The notes under the pieces: generated by a model | Seen by the model: the letters and a program-made list of their open reading frames with translations, nothing else | Database searches by the model: none | What the model was told of the DNA's origin: nothing | DNA from: an uncultured Odoribacter sp. | Lineage (GTDB): Bacteria > Bacteroidota > Bacteroidia > Bacteroidales > Marinifilaceae | Direction: 5' to 3' | Length of the DNA stretch: 22,837 nucleotides | Assembly (NCBI GenBank): GCA_905204385.1 | Contig: CAJKZL010000005.1 | Location: 1 to 22,837, forward strand | Position numbers and translations under genes: made by a program | Shown here: one piece after another, positions 14,160 through 22,837 of the stretch | How the letters are laid out: every line of letters starts with the position of its first letter | Position numbering within the stretch: position 1 is the first letter of the stretch

Positions 14160-17100
14160 ATGGATCCGATAGCCTTTATAGATACCGAAATAGATCCTTA
14201 TAGCCGAAAGATACTTGATATAGGAAGTATTAAGGAGGACGGAAGCAGTTTTCATAATGCCTCTTTGGCAGCCTTTATACAGTTTTTGGAAGGTGTCGCG
14301 TATGTATGCGGACATAATATTATCAACCATGATTTGAAATATGTAGGGGAAGTGCTTCAGGATACAGGAATAGATTCGACACACGTTATCGATACTTTAT
14401 ACCTTTCTCCTCTGCTTTTCCCAGCTAAGCCCTACCATGCTTTATTGAAAGACGATAAAATACAGTCGGAAGAAGTAAATAATCCCTTGAATGATTCCAA
14501 AAAGGCAAGAGATTTGTTCTATGATGAAATTGCCGCATTCAAAGAGAGGGATGAAACGCTTCAGGAGATTTTCTATTTACTGTTGAAGGATAAAAAAGAA
14601 TTTAAATCCTTTTTCCATTTTCTCTCTTATACAAGTGTAAATGTAGATATAGAAGCGTTGATCCGCCTGAAATTCAGGAATGAAATTTGTGAACACGCCG
14701 ACCTTTCGGGTATGGTAGCCGCTCATCCGATTGAACTAGCCTATAGTTTATCGTTGATCCATTCTTTTATTCGTTACCCCCAAGCACATTCTATTACGCC
14801 ACCTTGGGTGCTGAAAAATTATCCGGAGGTGGAGCGAATTATGCTTCGGTTACGCAATCGGCCTTGTGTCGGTGGTTGCAGTTATTGCGATCGGGCATTG
14901 GATATACGTAAAGGACTAAAGCGTTTTTTCGGATATGATTCGTTCCGGACTTTTGCGGGAGAGCCTCTTCAGGAAAAAGCGATACAGGCTGCCGTTCATC
15001 AAAAGTCTTTGCTTGCGGTTTTTCCTACCGGTGGGGGAAAATCGATTACCTTTCAGTTGCCTGCCTTTATGAGTGGGGAAAATGTCAGGGGATTGACCAT
15101 CGTCCTATCTCCTTTGCAGTCCTTGATGAAAGATCAGGTGGATAATCTGGAAAAAAGCGGTATTACGGAAGCCGTCACTATAAATGGCCTGCTGGATCCC
15201 ATCGAGCGGGCGAAGGCTTTCGAGCGGGTGGAGGACGGCTCGGCTTCGATACTTTACCTATCACCTGAATCTTTACGATCCCGGACCATAGAACGTTTGA
15301 TTTTGGGCAGAAAAGTTGTCCGTTTCGTTATCGACGAAGCTCACTGTTTTTCTGCCTGGGGACAGGATTTTCGGGTCGATTATTTGTATATCGGGGATTT
15401 TATTAAAAATATACAGGAAAAGAAAAATCTTGGGGAGCCTATACCTGTTTCCTGTTTCACAGCTACGGCAAAACGGAAGGTGATTGAGGATATTCAGAAT
15501 TATTTCAAGTCAAAACTATTTTTAGAACTTGAATTATTTACCTCCAGGGCTGCAAGAACCAATCTTCATTACACAGTTTTAGAGAAGTTCAGAGAAGAAG
15601 AAAAATATCAGGCAACGAGAGATCTGTTAGAAGAAAAAAATTGTCCCGCCATTATCTATGTGTCCAGAACGCAAAGAGCGAACTCTCTTGCCGGGAGATT
15701 GACTGCAGATGGTTTTAAGGCGAAGCCTTACCACGGGAAGATGGATGTTCAGGAAAAAACAGCGAATCAGAATGCTTTTATTGCCGGAGAAGTTTCCATT
15801 ATGGTGGCTACCTCTGCTTTCGGTATGGGGGTTGACAAAAAAGATATCGGCATGGTTATCCACTACGATATTTCCGATTCTCTGGAGAATTATGTTCAGG
15901 AAGCGGGACGCGCCGGACGTAACGAAAAAATTCAGGCAGAGTGTTATGTATTGTTCAATGAAGAAGATCTTAGTAAACATTTCATATTGCTCAATCAAAC
16001 CAAACTGTCGATCAAGGAGATACAACAGGTATGGAAGGCCATCAAAGAAATTTCGAAATTTCGTTCCACCGTTTCGAGTTCTGCATTGGAAATAGCCCGA
16101 AAAGCGGGTTGGGACGATAGCGTTGCCGAAATCGAGACAAGAGTAACGACAGCCCTTGCTGCCCTTGAGGATGCCGGATATGTAAAACGGGGACAAAACA
16201 TGCCGAGGATTTTTGCCAATAGTATTTTGGCCAGAAATGCTCAGGAGGCGATCGATAAAATAGAGGGATCGGTTAAATTTGAAGAAAAGCAGAAAGAAAA
16301 GGGAATCCGGATTATCAGGAAACTTTTCTCCAGTAAAAGCAGAAAGCAAGCAAACGGGGAAACCGGTGAATCCAGAGTGGATTATCTCAGTGATCATCTG
16401 GGGATTGTAAAAGAAGAAGTTATCGATATTATCAATCTTCTCCGGGAAGAAAATATTCTTGCCGATGCTAAGGATTTAACTGCATTTATTAAAAAAGGAG
16501 AGAATAAAAACCATTCCCTGCAGGTGGTGAAAGTGTTTAAAGCGGTAGAAATTTTTGTATTATCGCTTTTAGAGGAGCAGGAAAAAGTACTCAGTCTGAA
16601 GGAAGTGAACGAGGAAGCGGAGGCAAACGGTTGTGAGGGGGTAAATATAAACAGGATCAAAACCGTTTTTAATTTTTGGGCTATAAAAAATTGGATCAAG
16701 CGCAAAAATTTAGAGTATTCGAAAAATCATGTTGCGGCAATTTGCCTTCAGCCCAAAAAACTGCTGGAAGAAAAATTGGAAAAGCGGCATGAATTGGCAA
16801 TATTTATAATAGAGTTTCTTTATGAAAAGAGCAACTCGGATAGCTTGAAAGAGGTGGGCGGTAAGGAAGAAGTGTTGGTTGAATTTTCAGTCCTCGAATT
16901 GAAAGATGCTTATGAGAATGCTATCATGAGTTTTGGAAAAAAAGTTTCTCTTCAAGAGGTAGAAGATGCCCTTTTTTATTTATCCAGGATAGAGGCCATC
17001 AAAATTGAAGGAGGCTTTCTGGTTATTTATAACCGATTGACGATCGAACGCCTCGAACAGGATAATAAAAGGCGGTATAAGATGGAAGATTATCAGAAAT

Positions 17101-18992
17101 TAAGGCAATTCTATGAAAATAAGATTCAGCAAATCCATATTGTGGGGGAGTATGCCAGAAAGATGATCAGCGATTATCGGGGAGCATTGCAGTTTGTAGA
17201 AGATTATTTTCATTTAAATTATGCGGCATTTCTGAATAAATACTTCAAAGGTAGTCGTCAGGAGGAAATCAAGCGTAATATAACTCCTGCCAAGTTCAGA
17301 GAATTGTTTGGAGAACTTTCGCCTACCCAGTTAAAAATCATTAAGGATCAGGAGACAAAATATATTGTTGTAGCTGCCGGTCCGGGAAGCGGAAAAACCA
17401 GGGTATTGGTACACAAATTGGCCTCCTTGCTTTTGATGGAAGACGTTAAGCACGAACAACTATTGATGCTCACTTTTTCGCGTTCGGCTGCGACCGAATT
17501 CAAAAAAAGGCTTCTTAAATTAATCGGTAATGCGGCCAATTATGTCGATATCAAGACATTTCATGCTTATTGTTTCGATATATTAGGGAAGGTGGGAAGC
17601 TTGGAGAAGTCGGATCAGATCATTGTTAAGGCGATAGAGCGGATTAAAAATAAAGAAGTAGAGGCAAGTAGAATCACTAAAACGGTTTTAGTCATCGATG
17701 AAGCTCAGGACATGGATAGGGATGAGTTCGGCCTGATCACAACACTGATGGAACAGAACGAAGACATGAGGGTCATTGCTGTAGGCGATGATGATCAGAA
17801 TATTTATGAGTTCAGAGGGGCCGATAATCGATACCTGGAACAGTTTATTTTGAAACACGGGGCATTGAAGTATGAATTGGTTGAAAATTACCGTAGCAAG
17901 AGAAATCTTGTAGAGTTTACCAATCAGTTTGTAACAAGTATCCGCCGTCGGTTAAAGCATACTCCTATCGTTGCCCGGCAGGCGGATAATGGAATGATCA
18001 GGATCGTCCATTATGAAAGCGATAAGCTTATTGTCCCGCTTGTAGAGGATGTCCTTGCCGCAGAATTGTCGGGCACGGCTTGCGTGCTGACTAAAACGAA
18101 CGAGGAGGCATTACAGGTTACGGGCTTGTTATCGAGAAATGGAGTAAAGGCCAAATTGATTCAAACCAATGACGGCTTTAATTTGTACAATCTTGCTGAA
18201 ATCCGGTTCTTTCTGGATCAGTTGTGTCTGACCGACGATGTTTTTGTCATCAGTGACGAAGTTTGGGAAAAAGCGAAGCGGCAATTGAAAAATCGTTTTT
18301 ACCGAAGTTCGAAGTGGGAAATTTGCAATCATATGCTCCGGGATTTTGAGCTGACTAATCCCCATAAAAAGTATAAGTCTGATTTGGAAGTATTCATTCG
18401 GGAGTCCCGGTTGGAGGATTTTTTCAATGAAGAGAAGGAGGCTATCGTGGTTTCAACGATTCATAAAGCGAAGGGAAAAGAATTCGATCATGTTTTTCTT
18501 TTGCTCGACCGTTTCAATGTCGGTAGCGACGATGCCAGACGGCAACTATATGTTGCGATGACCCGGGCCAAACGGAATTTGAGCATCCATCTTAACTCTT
18601 GTTTTCTTGACTCTCTTTCGGCGGAAAATCTCGAACGGATCGAGGATAATCATCCTTATTCGCTTCCTGACGAAATTATGATGCAACAGACTCATAGAGA
18701 GGTATGGTTGAATAATTTCTCGACAAGCCAAAAACTGATTGCTGAAATGAAAAGCGGGGATGTTCTGGCCGTAACCTCTGATCGGAGTTTGGCCTGGAAG
18801 GGGAGGGACGTTTTGAAATTCTCCCGCAAATTTATGGAACAAATCGTAAATTTGCAGGAGAAGGGATATGAGTTGAAGGAGGCTAAAGTGAATTATATCC
18901 TTTATTGGTACCAGGAGGACCAGGGACGGGAAATAAAAATAATTTTGCCCGAACTTTACTTTAAAAAAGAAAAACGAAGTTTTGAGTTTTGA
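14160..18992 (+). CDS. Exonuclease-RecQ-UvrD fusion helicase
   Basis: 1610 residues with three enzymatic modules. Residues 1-120 form a DEDD-type 3'-5' exonuclease (FIDTE with D8/E10; CGHNIINHD with N53/D58; YHALL plus NDSKKA). A Cys cluster CVGGCSYC (C236, C240, C243) precedes the RecQ-type helicase: FPTGGGKS (K294), the DEAH box with CFSAWGQDFR (D392), TATAKRK, and motif VI QEAGRAGR (580-587). A winged-helix-like region follows without the four-Cys RecQ zinc domain. After a long helical linker comes a UvrD/PcrA-type helicase: GPGSGKT (1074-1080), IDEAQD (1179-1184), GDDDQNIYEFRG, ENYRSK, STIHKAKGKEFD and VAMTRAK (R1469). All key ATPase residues are present, so both motors should be active. 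Likely role: DNA repair or recombination, or clearing of foreign DNA. An A/G-rich GAAGAGGA stretch sits just before the start. The gene stands alone, 170 bases after the sigma gene. Confidence 0.93.
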   Translation: MDPIAFIDTEIDPYSRKILDIGSIKEDGSSFHNASLAAFIQFLEGVAYVCGHNIINHDLKYVGEVLQDTGIDSTHVIDTLYLSPLLFPAKPYHALLKDDKIQSEEVNNPLNDSKKARDLFYDEIAAFKERDETLQEIFYLLLKDKKEFKSFFHFLSYTSVNVDIEALIRLKFRNEICEHADLSGMVAAHPIELAYSLSLIHSFIRYPQAHSITPPWVLKNYPEVERIMLRLRNRPCVGGCSYCDRALDIRKGLKRFFGYDSFRTFAGEPLQEKAIQAAVHQKSLLAVFPTGGGKSITFQLPAFMSGENVRGLTIVLSPLQSLMKDQVDNLEKSGITEAVTINGLLDPIERAKAFERVEDGSASILYLSPESLRSRTIERLILGRKVVRFVIDEAHCFSAWGQDFRVDYLYIGDFIKNIQEKKNLGEPIPVSCFTATAKRKVIEDIQNYFKSKLFLELELFTSRAARTNLHYTVLEKFREEEKYQATRDLLEEKNCPAIIYVSRTQRANSLAGRLTADGFKAKPYHGKMDVQEKTANQNAFIAGEVSIMVATSAFGMGVDKKDIGMVIHYDISDSLENYVQEAGRAGRNEKIQAECYVLFNEEDLSKHFILLNQTKLSIKEIQQVWKAIKEISKFRSTVSSSALEIARKAGWDDSVAEIETRVTTALAALEDAGYVKRGQNMPRIFANSILARNAQEAIDKIEGSVKFEEKQKEKGIRIIRKLFSSKSRKQANGETGESRVDYLSDHLGIVKEEVIDIINLLREENILADAKDLTAFIKKGENKNHSLQVVKVFKAVEIFVLSLLEEQEKVLSLKEVNEEAEANGCEGVNINRIKTVFNFWAIKNWIKRKNLEYSKNHVAAICLQPKKLLEEKLEKRHELAIFIIEFLYEKSNSDSLKEVGGKEEVLVEFSVLELKDAYENAIMSFGKKVSLQEVEDALFYLSRIEAIKIEGGFLVIYNRLTIERLEQDNKRRYKMEDYQKLRQFYENKIQQIHIVGEYARKMISDYRGALQFVEDYFHLNYAAFLNKYFKGSRQEEIKRNITPAKFRELFGELSPTQLKIIKDQETKYIVVAAGPGSGKTRVLVHKLASLLLMEDVKHEQLLMLTFSRSAATEFKKRLLKLIGNAANYVDIKTFHAYCFDILGKVGSLEKSDQIIVKAIERIKNKEVEASRITKTVLVIDEAQDMDRDEFGLITTLMEQNEDMRVIAVGDDDQNIYEFRGADNRYLEQFILKHGALKYELVENYRSKRNLVEFTNQFVTSIRRRLKHTPIVARQADNGMIRIVHYESDKLIVPLVEDVLAAELSGTACVLTKTNEEALQVTGLLSRNGVKAKLIQTNDGFNLYNLAEIRFFLDQLCLTDDVFVISDEVWEKAKRQLKNRFYRSSKWEICNHMLRDFELTNPHKKYKSDLEVFIRESRLEDFFNEEKEAIVVSTIHKAKGKEFDHVFLLLDRFNVGSDDARRQLYVAMTRAKRNLSIHLNSCFLDSLSAENLERIEDNHPYSLPDEIMMQQTHREVWLNNFSTSQKLIAEMKSGDVLAVTSDRSLAWKGRDVLKFSRKFMEQIVNLQEKGYELKEAKVNYILYWYQEDQGREIKIILPELYFKKEKRSFEF

Positions 18993-19018
18993 TGAACCGA
19001 AGCCTTTCTTCTAATTCG

Positions 19019-19038
19019 GCAGGGTGGAGGCACCCTGC
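19019..19038. terminator. GC-rich hairpin between convergent genes
   Basis: An 8-bp perfect stem (GCAGGGTG / CACCCTGC) with a 4-base loop lies between the helicase stop and the stop of the convergent nitroreductase. Neither strand has a clear T-run after it, so the terminator call is moderate. Confidence 0.5.
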
Positions 19039-19045
19039 GGGTAAA

Positions 19046-19555
19046 TTACAATTCCGTTGTGATTTCTTCGAGTCCCTTTCTTTTTGAAAAGTTTTCCGGT
19101 TGTTCCTGGATATAGCCGATCGGCAGGATGGCAACCGGATAACTGGTCTCGGTCAATTCGAAATGATTCCGGAAAAGGTTGGGGTCGAAGTTGCAGACCC
19201 AACAACTGCCTAAGCCGATCGATGCTGCAGCCAGGCAGATATGTTCCGCTGCAATGGCGGCATCTATATCCGCATGGCTTTTGTCGTCGGTCCGGCGGAT
19301 CCAGGCTTGGGATTTATCGACACAGACAACGATGTACACCGGGGCGTCGGCGAACCAATCTCTCGGGTAGCATGCCTGCACTTTTTTTCTTTGTTCTTCG
19401 CTTTTTATGATCAGAAAATGCCAGGGTTGAAAATTGACAGCCGAAGGCGCGTGGCGGGCACATTCCAGTAGATAGTTTATTTTCTCTTGTTCCACGGGAT
19501 CGGATTTATAACTTCTTGCCGAAAAACGTTTTTGAGTGAGTTCCAGAAAATTCAT
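19046..19555 (-). CDS. Nitroreductase family flavoprotein
   Basis: 169 residues, a compact member of the FMN-dependent nitroreductase family that reduces nitro compounds, quinones or related acceptors with NAD(P)H; the natural substrate is not evident. Family features: the N-terminal FMN-phosphate-binding RFSARSYKSDPV, the block HAPSAVNFQPWHFLIIK, the central AIAAEHICLAAASIGLGSCW, and the closing PVAILPIGY. It lacks the long C-terminal part of larger relatives and would work as a homodimer in the cytoplasm. It runs toward the helicase gene and is divergent from the second susC, so it is probably a single-gene unit. Confidence 0.92.
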   Translation of the reverse strand: MNFLELTQKRFSARSYKSDPVEQEKINYLLECARHAPSAVNFQPWHFLIIKSEEQRKKVQACYPRDWFADAPVYIVVCVDKSQAWIRRTDDKSHADIDAAIAAEHICLAAASIGLGSCWVCNFDPNLFRNHFELTETSYPVAILPIGYIQEQPENFSKRKGLEEITTEL

Positions 19556-19852
19556 AGTCTATAGTTTAGTGTGTAAAAATAATGCAATTTCGGTTACTAA
19601 TTTAGGTATAATTTTCGTTTTACCCGTATCCTTGCCGGGATTAGTGGCCTTGTTTCGTTTGTTTATTTGTAAAAAAAAAGAAAAAAATAACAATTTCTTG
19701 TCATCCTCCTGTTCCTCTTTTTTGTATTAAATATAGCCGGCGGTATAATTTATTCATAAAGATTCGGATTATTTTTCCTGGATCCAGAAAATTATAAAGT
19801 TTTTCAGAAGAGATAAAGGGGTGATTTTTAATCTATTTATAAAAACAAATTT
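19556..19852. other. AT-rich gap between nitroreductase and second susC
   Basis: This 297-base gap should hold two divergent promoters. I find no exact TTTG-19-TAnnTTTG pair on either strand and no convincing small gene. An A-run near 19671-19687 and a TATAATTTAT tract near 19743 are the only notable features. Confidence 0.4.
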
Positions 19853-22837
19853 ATGAAAAAAGTCGGACCGTTACCATTTATAGAATCGTATTCCGGAAAA
19901 AGAATCGACATTCTAAAATTAACATTTTTATTATTGCTTGTGAGTTTTAAGCAAGTCTCCGCGAGCCCGCATTGTCAGGAAACCAAAATTTCAATTCAGG
20001 TTAAAGATTGTTCGATAGAGCAATTATTCCGGATGATTGAACGACAATCGAGTTATGTATTTGTATATAATCACGAACAGTTGAGTAGAATCGAGCCTAT
20101 TACGGGAAATTTTAAAGACATGGAAGTTACTCAGATATTGGATGTGTGTTTAAAAGGGACAGGCTTGCACTATGAATTGCTAAACAAGAGGATTATCCTG
20201 CATGGGCAGGAAATAGAGAAAAAGTCCGTGTTATTGGAGGGAAGGGTAACCGATCGGGATTCCATGCCCTTGGCGGGGGTTACCGTTCGTTTGAAAGGGA
20301 CTACCGTCGGGACCTCTACGGACATGAAGGGATATTTTAAATTGTGGGTACCCGAAGAAAATGCAAAATCCGTATTGATATTTACATTCATCGGAATGAA
20401 ACAGTCGGAAGTGTCTTTGACTAGCGGTCGGTTTGCCCATATCCTTTTAGAGGAAGAAGTCGCTATGTTGGACGAAGTAGTATCCTATGGATATTATAAT
20501 GTAGATAAACGTCACCTGACCAGTTCCGTAACCTCTTTAAAAATGGAAGATATCATGCAGCCGGGGGTGAGTACGCTCGATCAAATGCTTGAAGGGCAAG
20601 TCCCGGGTTTGATTTTTATGCAAAATTCCGGTCAGGTAGGAACTACGCCGAAATTAAAGGTGAGGGGAACTACGACTTTGTTGGGCAATCAGTCTCCTTT
20701 GTGGGTGTTGGATGGGGTTATTCTTACCGATCCTGTGAATGTCGATCCGCAGCAAATCAATGATCTGGACTTTGTAAATTTACTCGGGAATGCTATTTCG
20801 GGCATTAATCCGGATGATATCGATAAAATAGATGTGTTGAAAGATGCATCCGCCACGGCTATCTACGGTCCTAAGGCATCTAATGGGGTCATTGTGGTCA
20901 CGACGAAAAAGGGAAAGATCGGGGCTCCTTCGGTTTCTTATTCTTTGACGGGAACTTTCCGGCGTCGTCCGCGATATTCGGACCGCGCTGTTAACGTGAT
21001 GAATTCCCAGGAACGTATAGATTATTCCAGGGATATTATTGAAAATAAATTGGAAGTGCCTAATCTGGACAGTTGGGTCGGGTATGAGGCTGCCTATTAT
21101 GATTATCAAATCGGTAAAATTACGCATCAGGAGTTTCTCGACCGGGTGCATAAAATGGAAACCGTGAATACGGATTGGATGGGACTTTTGATGCAGGACA
21201 CTTATTCTCATAATCATTCTTTGAGCGTATCGGGAGGAACCGATAATATCCGTTATTATGCATCCCTGGGATACAGCAATGAAAATGGGAATATCCGTGG
21301 AGAGGAGAATAATCGCTATTCGGCCTTGACCCGTTTAAATTTAAATTATAAAAACTTTACGATGCAATTCGGGCTGAACGGCAGCATCATGAAAAAAGAT
21401 TATACTCCGACTAAAGTAGGAGTGACCGATTACGCTTACAACACCTCGCGCGCTATTCCGGCTTATGAAGATAATGGTGATTTATGGTTTTATCAAAAAA
21501 GAAAGGACAATACCGGCTATAATCAGTTGTTCAGTATTATAAACGAGCAGAAAAATTCATATGATAAAATCAAAACCGAGCAGTCGGGATTAAATGTTTC
21601 TCTGGGATATCGTTTTATCCCCGAGCTGAGAGCCGAGTTATTCTGTTCCTACAACGTATCCCATTCATACGATGAAATTTATTATGGAGAGAAAACCTGG
21701 TATATCGCTAATTTAAGAAAGACGGACATCACTACGGGCGAAGTCAATACCCAAACCACCGAATGCCCCACAGGAGGAGAATTGACCCTGGATAATACAA
21801 AGAATGAAAACTACAATCTGCGAGGGTCGCTTACGTTTAACAAAATTGTCGACTACGAACAGAATCATTCTATTTCCGCCTCCGTCATCGGGGAGTTGAG
21901 TTCTTCGAGATACACAGGTTTTAAAATCGTTAAACGGGGATATATTCCGGACCGGGGAATGATTTTCGATAGAATAGAATCGATGACCGACGGTAATCTT
22001 TATGAAAGTTATAATACATGGTTGTTATCCGATGATGCCAGAGGAATGATGAAGGATAATTTGACAAATTTAGTCGGGTTAATCGGCACGTTTACCTATG
22101 CTTATAAAGATTCGTATATTTTTAATGTAAACGGTAGGATCGACTTTTCCAATAAATTCGGAGATGCGAGCAACGATCGTCTGTTACCCATCTGGTCGCT
22201 TTCCGGCCGTTGGAATATGCACGAAAATATACTGAAACGTACGGAATGGATCGATAGGTTAGCCTTAAAAATGTCTTTCGGATATCAGGGCAACATGTCT
22301 GCCCAGGATTCTCCCAGGTTGATCATTCAGAAGAGAGGAATGGATAATGACTTCAAGGAATATTCTTCTAAGATAAAGAATTATCCCAATCCTAACCTGA
22401 AGTGGGAGAAGACAGCCACCTACAATGTCGATCTGGAATTTTCCTTGTTCCATAATAAAATTAACGGTTCTGTCGGATATTATTATCGTTACACCAAGGA
22501 TGCTTTTCTTTCTAAGAAAGTATCGGTGGTAAACGGGGTGGAAGCTTACACGGTAAATGCCGGTAATTTGCGTAATCAGGGATATGAGTTGTTGTTGAAT
22601 TTCGTGCCCGTGAATACGGCAACAACGGTAAACGGTGAGCGGCGCGGTTTTGTTTGGCGTTTCGATCCGAATTTCGGCTCGGTATTCAATCAGTTGATCG
22701 ATAAAGTAAAGCATAAAGACCGCGTACTGCAAGATGAAGTGACTTTTCAGGATTATCTGAAAGGCAACGTACTAGTGGCCGGTCGACCTATAAACACTTT
22801 TTTTTCTTATCGATACGAGGGATTGACTCCTGAAAAT
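19853..22837 (+). CDS. Second SusC/RagA TonB-dependent transporter with STN domain (3' end outside window)
   Basis: The frame runs 995 codons from the ATG at 19853 to the window edge with no stop, so about a fifth of the barrel is missing. In order: a signal segment (ILKLTFLLLLVSFKQVSAS, about 20-38), an STN domain (about 46-117, IEQLFRMIERQSSYVFVYNH), a regulatory-like beta domain (about 125-200, LEGRVTDRDSMPLAGVTVRL), a TonB-box region DEVVSYGYY (207-215), which differs from the common DEVVVTGYG, then the plug with DVLKDASATAIYGPKASNGV and the barrel. Like the first susC it has an STN domain and so should answer to a FecR partner, but none lies within the visible upstream sequence, where the neighbour is a nitroreductase. 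A susD gene is expected just past the right edge. It is clearly a different paralogue from the first one. Confidence 0.95.
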   Translation, partial: MKKVGPLPFIESYSGKRIDILKLTFLLLLVSFKQVSASPHCQETKISIQVKDCSIEQLFRMIERQSSYVFVYNHEQLSRIEPITGNFKDMEVTQILDVCLKGTGLHYELLNKRIILHGQEIEKKSVLLEGRVTDRDSMPLAGVTVRLKGTTVGTSTDMKGYFKLWVPEENAKSVLIFTFIGMKQSEVSLTSGRFAHILLEEEVAMLDEVVSYGYYNVDKRHLTSSVTSLKMEDIMQPGVSTLDQMLEGQVPGLIFMQNSGQVGTTPKLKVRGTTTLLGNQSPLWVLDGVILTDPVNVDPQQINDLDFVNLLGNAISGINPDDIDKIDVLKDASATAIYGPKASNGVIVVTTKKGKIGAPSVSYSLTGTFRRRPRYSDRAVNVMNSQERIDYSRDIIENKLEVPNLDSWVGYEAAYYDYQIGKITHQEFLDRVHKMETVNTDWMGLLMQDTYSHNHSLSVSGGTDNIRYYASLGYSNENGNIRGEENNRYSALTRLNLNYKNFTMQFGLNGSIMKKDYTPTKVGVTDYAYNTSRAIPAYEDNGDLWFYQKRKDNTGYNQLFSIINEQKNSYDKIKTEQSGLNVSLGYRFIPELRAELFCSYNVSHSYDEIYYGEKTWYIANLRKTDITTGEVNTQTTECPTGGELTLDNTKNENYNLRGSLTFNKIVDYEQNHSISASVIGELSSSRYTGFKIVKRGYIPDRGMIFDRIESMTDGNLYESYNTWLLSDDARGMMKDNLTNLVGLIGTFTYAYKDSYIFNVNGRIDFSNKFGDASNDRLLPIWSLSGRWNMHENILKRTEWIDRLALKMSFGYQGNMSAQDSPRLIIQKRGMDNDFKEYSSKIKNYPNPNLKWEKTATYNVDLEFSLFHNKINGSVGYYYRYTKDAFLSKKVSVVNGVEAYTVNAGNLRNQGYELLLNFVPVNTATTVNGERRGFVWRFDPNFGSVFNQLIDKVKHKDRVLQDEVTFQDYLKGNVLVAGRPINTFFSYRYEGLTPEN

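Noticed and set aside
14865..14888. Radical SAM enzyme
   Set aside because: Only the CX3CX2C spacing matches; the flanking sequence lacks a SAM-binding barrel and continues straight into a RecQ helicase.
15627..16397. 256-aa open frame on the minus strand
   Set aside because: It is the antisense shadow of the RecQ module, whose helicase motifs on the plus strand are unambiguous.
1..22837. tRNA, rRNA, CRISPR array or intact insertion sequence
   Set aside because: No cloverleaf, ribosomal RNA stretch, spaced repeat series or transposase with terminal repeats was seen by reading both strands.

Overview
This window looks like chromosomal DNA of a gut Bacteroidales. The evidence is two SusC/RagA outer-membrane porins with STN and plug domains, a SusD lipoprotein, a FecR anti-sigma factor with an ECF sigma factor, lipoprotein signals with acidic residues right after the lipidated Cys, and a promoter of the Bacteroidales type (TTTG, 19 bases, TAnnTTTG). 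The operon plan (sigma, FecR, SusC, SusD, metallopeptidase-like lipoprotein, second lipoprotein, thioredoxin) resembles loci I associate with Odoribacter/Butyricimonas relatives. That family-level placement is inference. No tRNA, rRNA, CRISPR array or intact insertion sequence was seen.

Bases 1-2100 are the worn end of a mobile element. They hold the C-terminal two thirds of a phage-type tyrosine recombinase (+), then on the minus strand an intact small membrane protein with an HEKIH motif and a run of broken phage-like fragments. One fragment looks like the N-terminus of a tail tape-measure protein. Another reads through its whole length apart from one in-frame TAG. Bases 2142-2886 hold a complete hicA-hicB toxin-antitoxin pair with its own terminator, a recognisable promoter, and a perfect 20-bp inverted repeat that overlaps the promoter. 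Bases 2887-3710 have no gene I can assign.

Bases 3767-13989 are a nutrient-uptake locus. An ECF sigma gene (+) and a fecR gene (-) diverge. Downstream of fecR on the minus strand come susC (with STN domain), susD, a lipoprotein related to SusCD-associated metallohydrolases but without HExxH, a lipoprotein with YD-like repeats, and a frameshifted thioredoxin-fold pseudogene. The probable logic is that substrate binding at SusC signals through the STN domain to FecR in the inner membrane, which frees the sigma factor to drive the locus. There is no glycoside hydrolase. The metallohydrolase-like and thioredoxin-like partners hint at a peptide or protein ligand, but the substrate cannot be read from the sequence.

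Bases 14160-18992 encode an unusual 1610-residue enzyme that joins a DEDD-type 3'-5' exonuclease domain, a Cys cluster, a RecQ-type helicase and a UvrD/PcrA-type helicase in one chain. It is followed by a small nitroreductase (-) and by a second STN-bearing SusC (+) that runs off the right edge. The most notable items are the exonuclease-RecQ-UvrD fusion with its CX3CX2C motif, the amber-punctuated phage remnant, the hicAB promoter/operator layout, and the degenerate metallohydrolase in the Sus operon.
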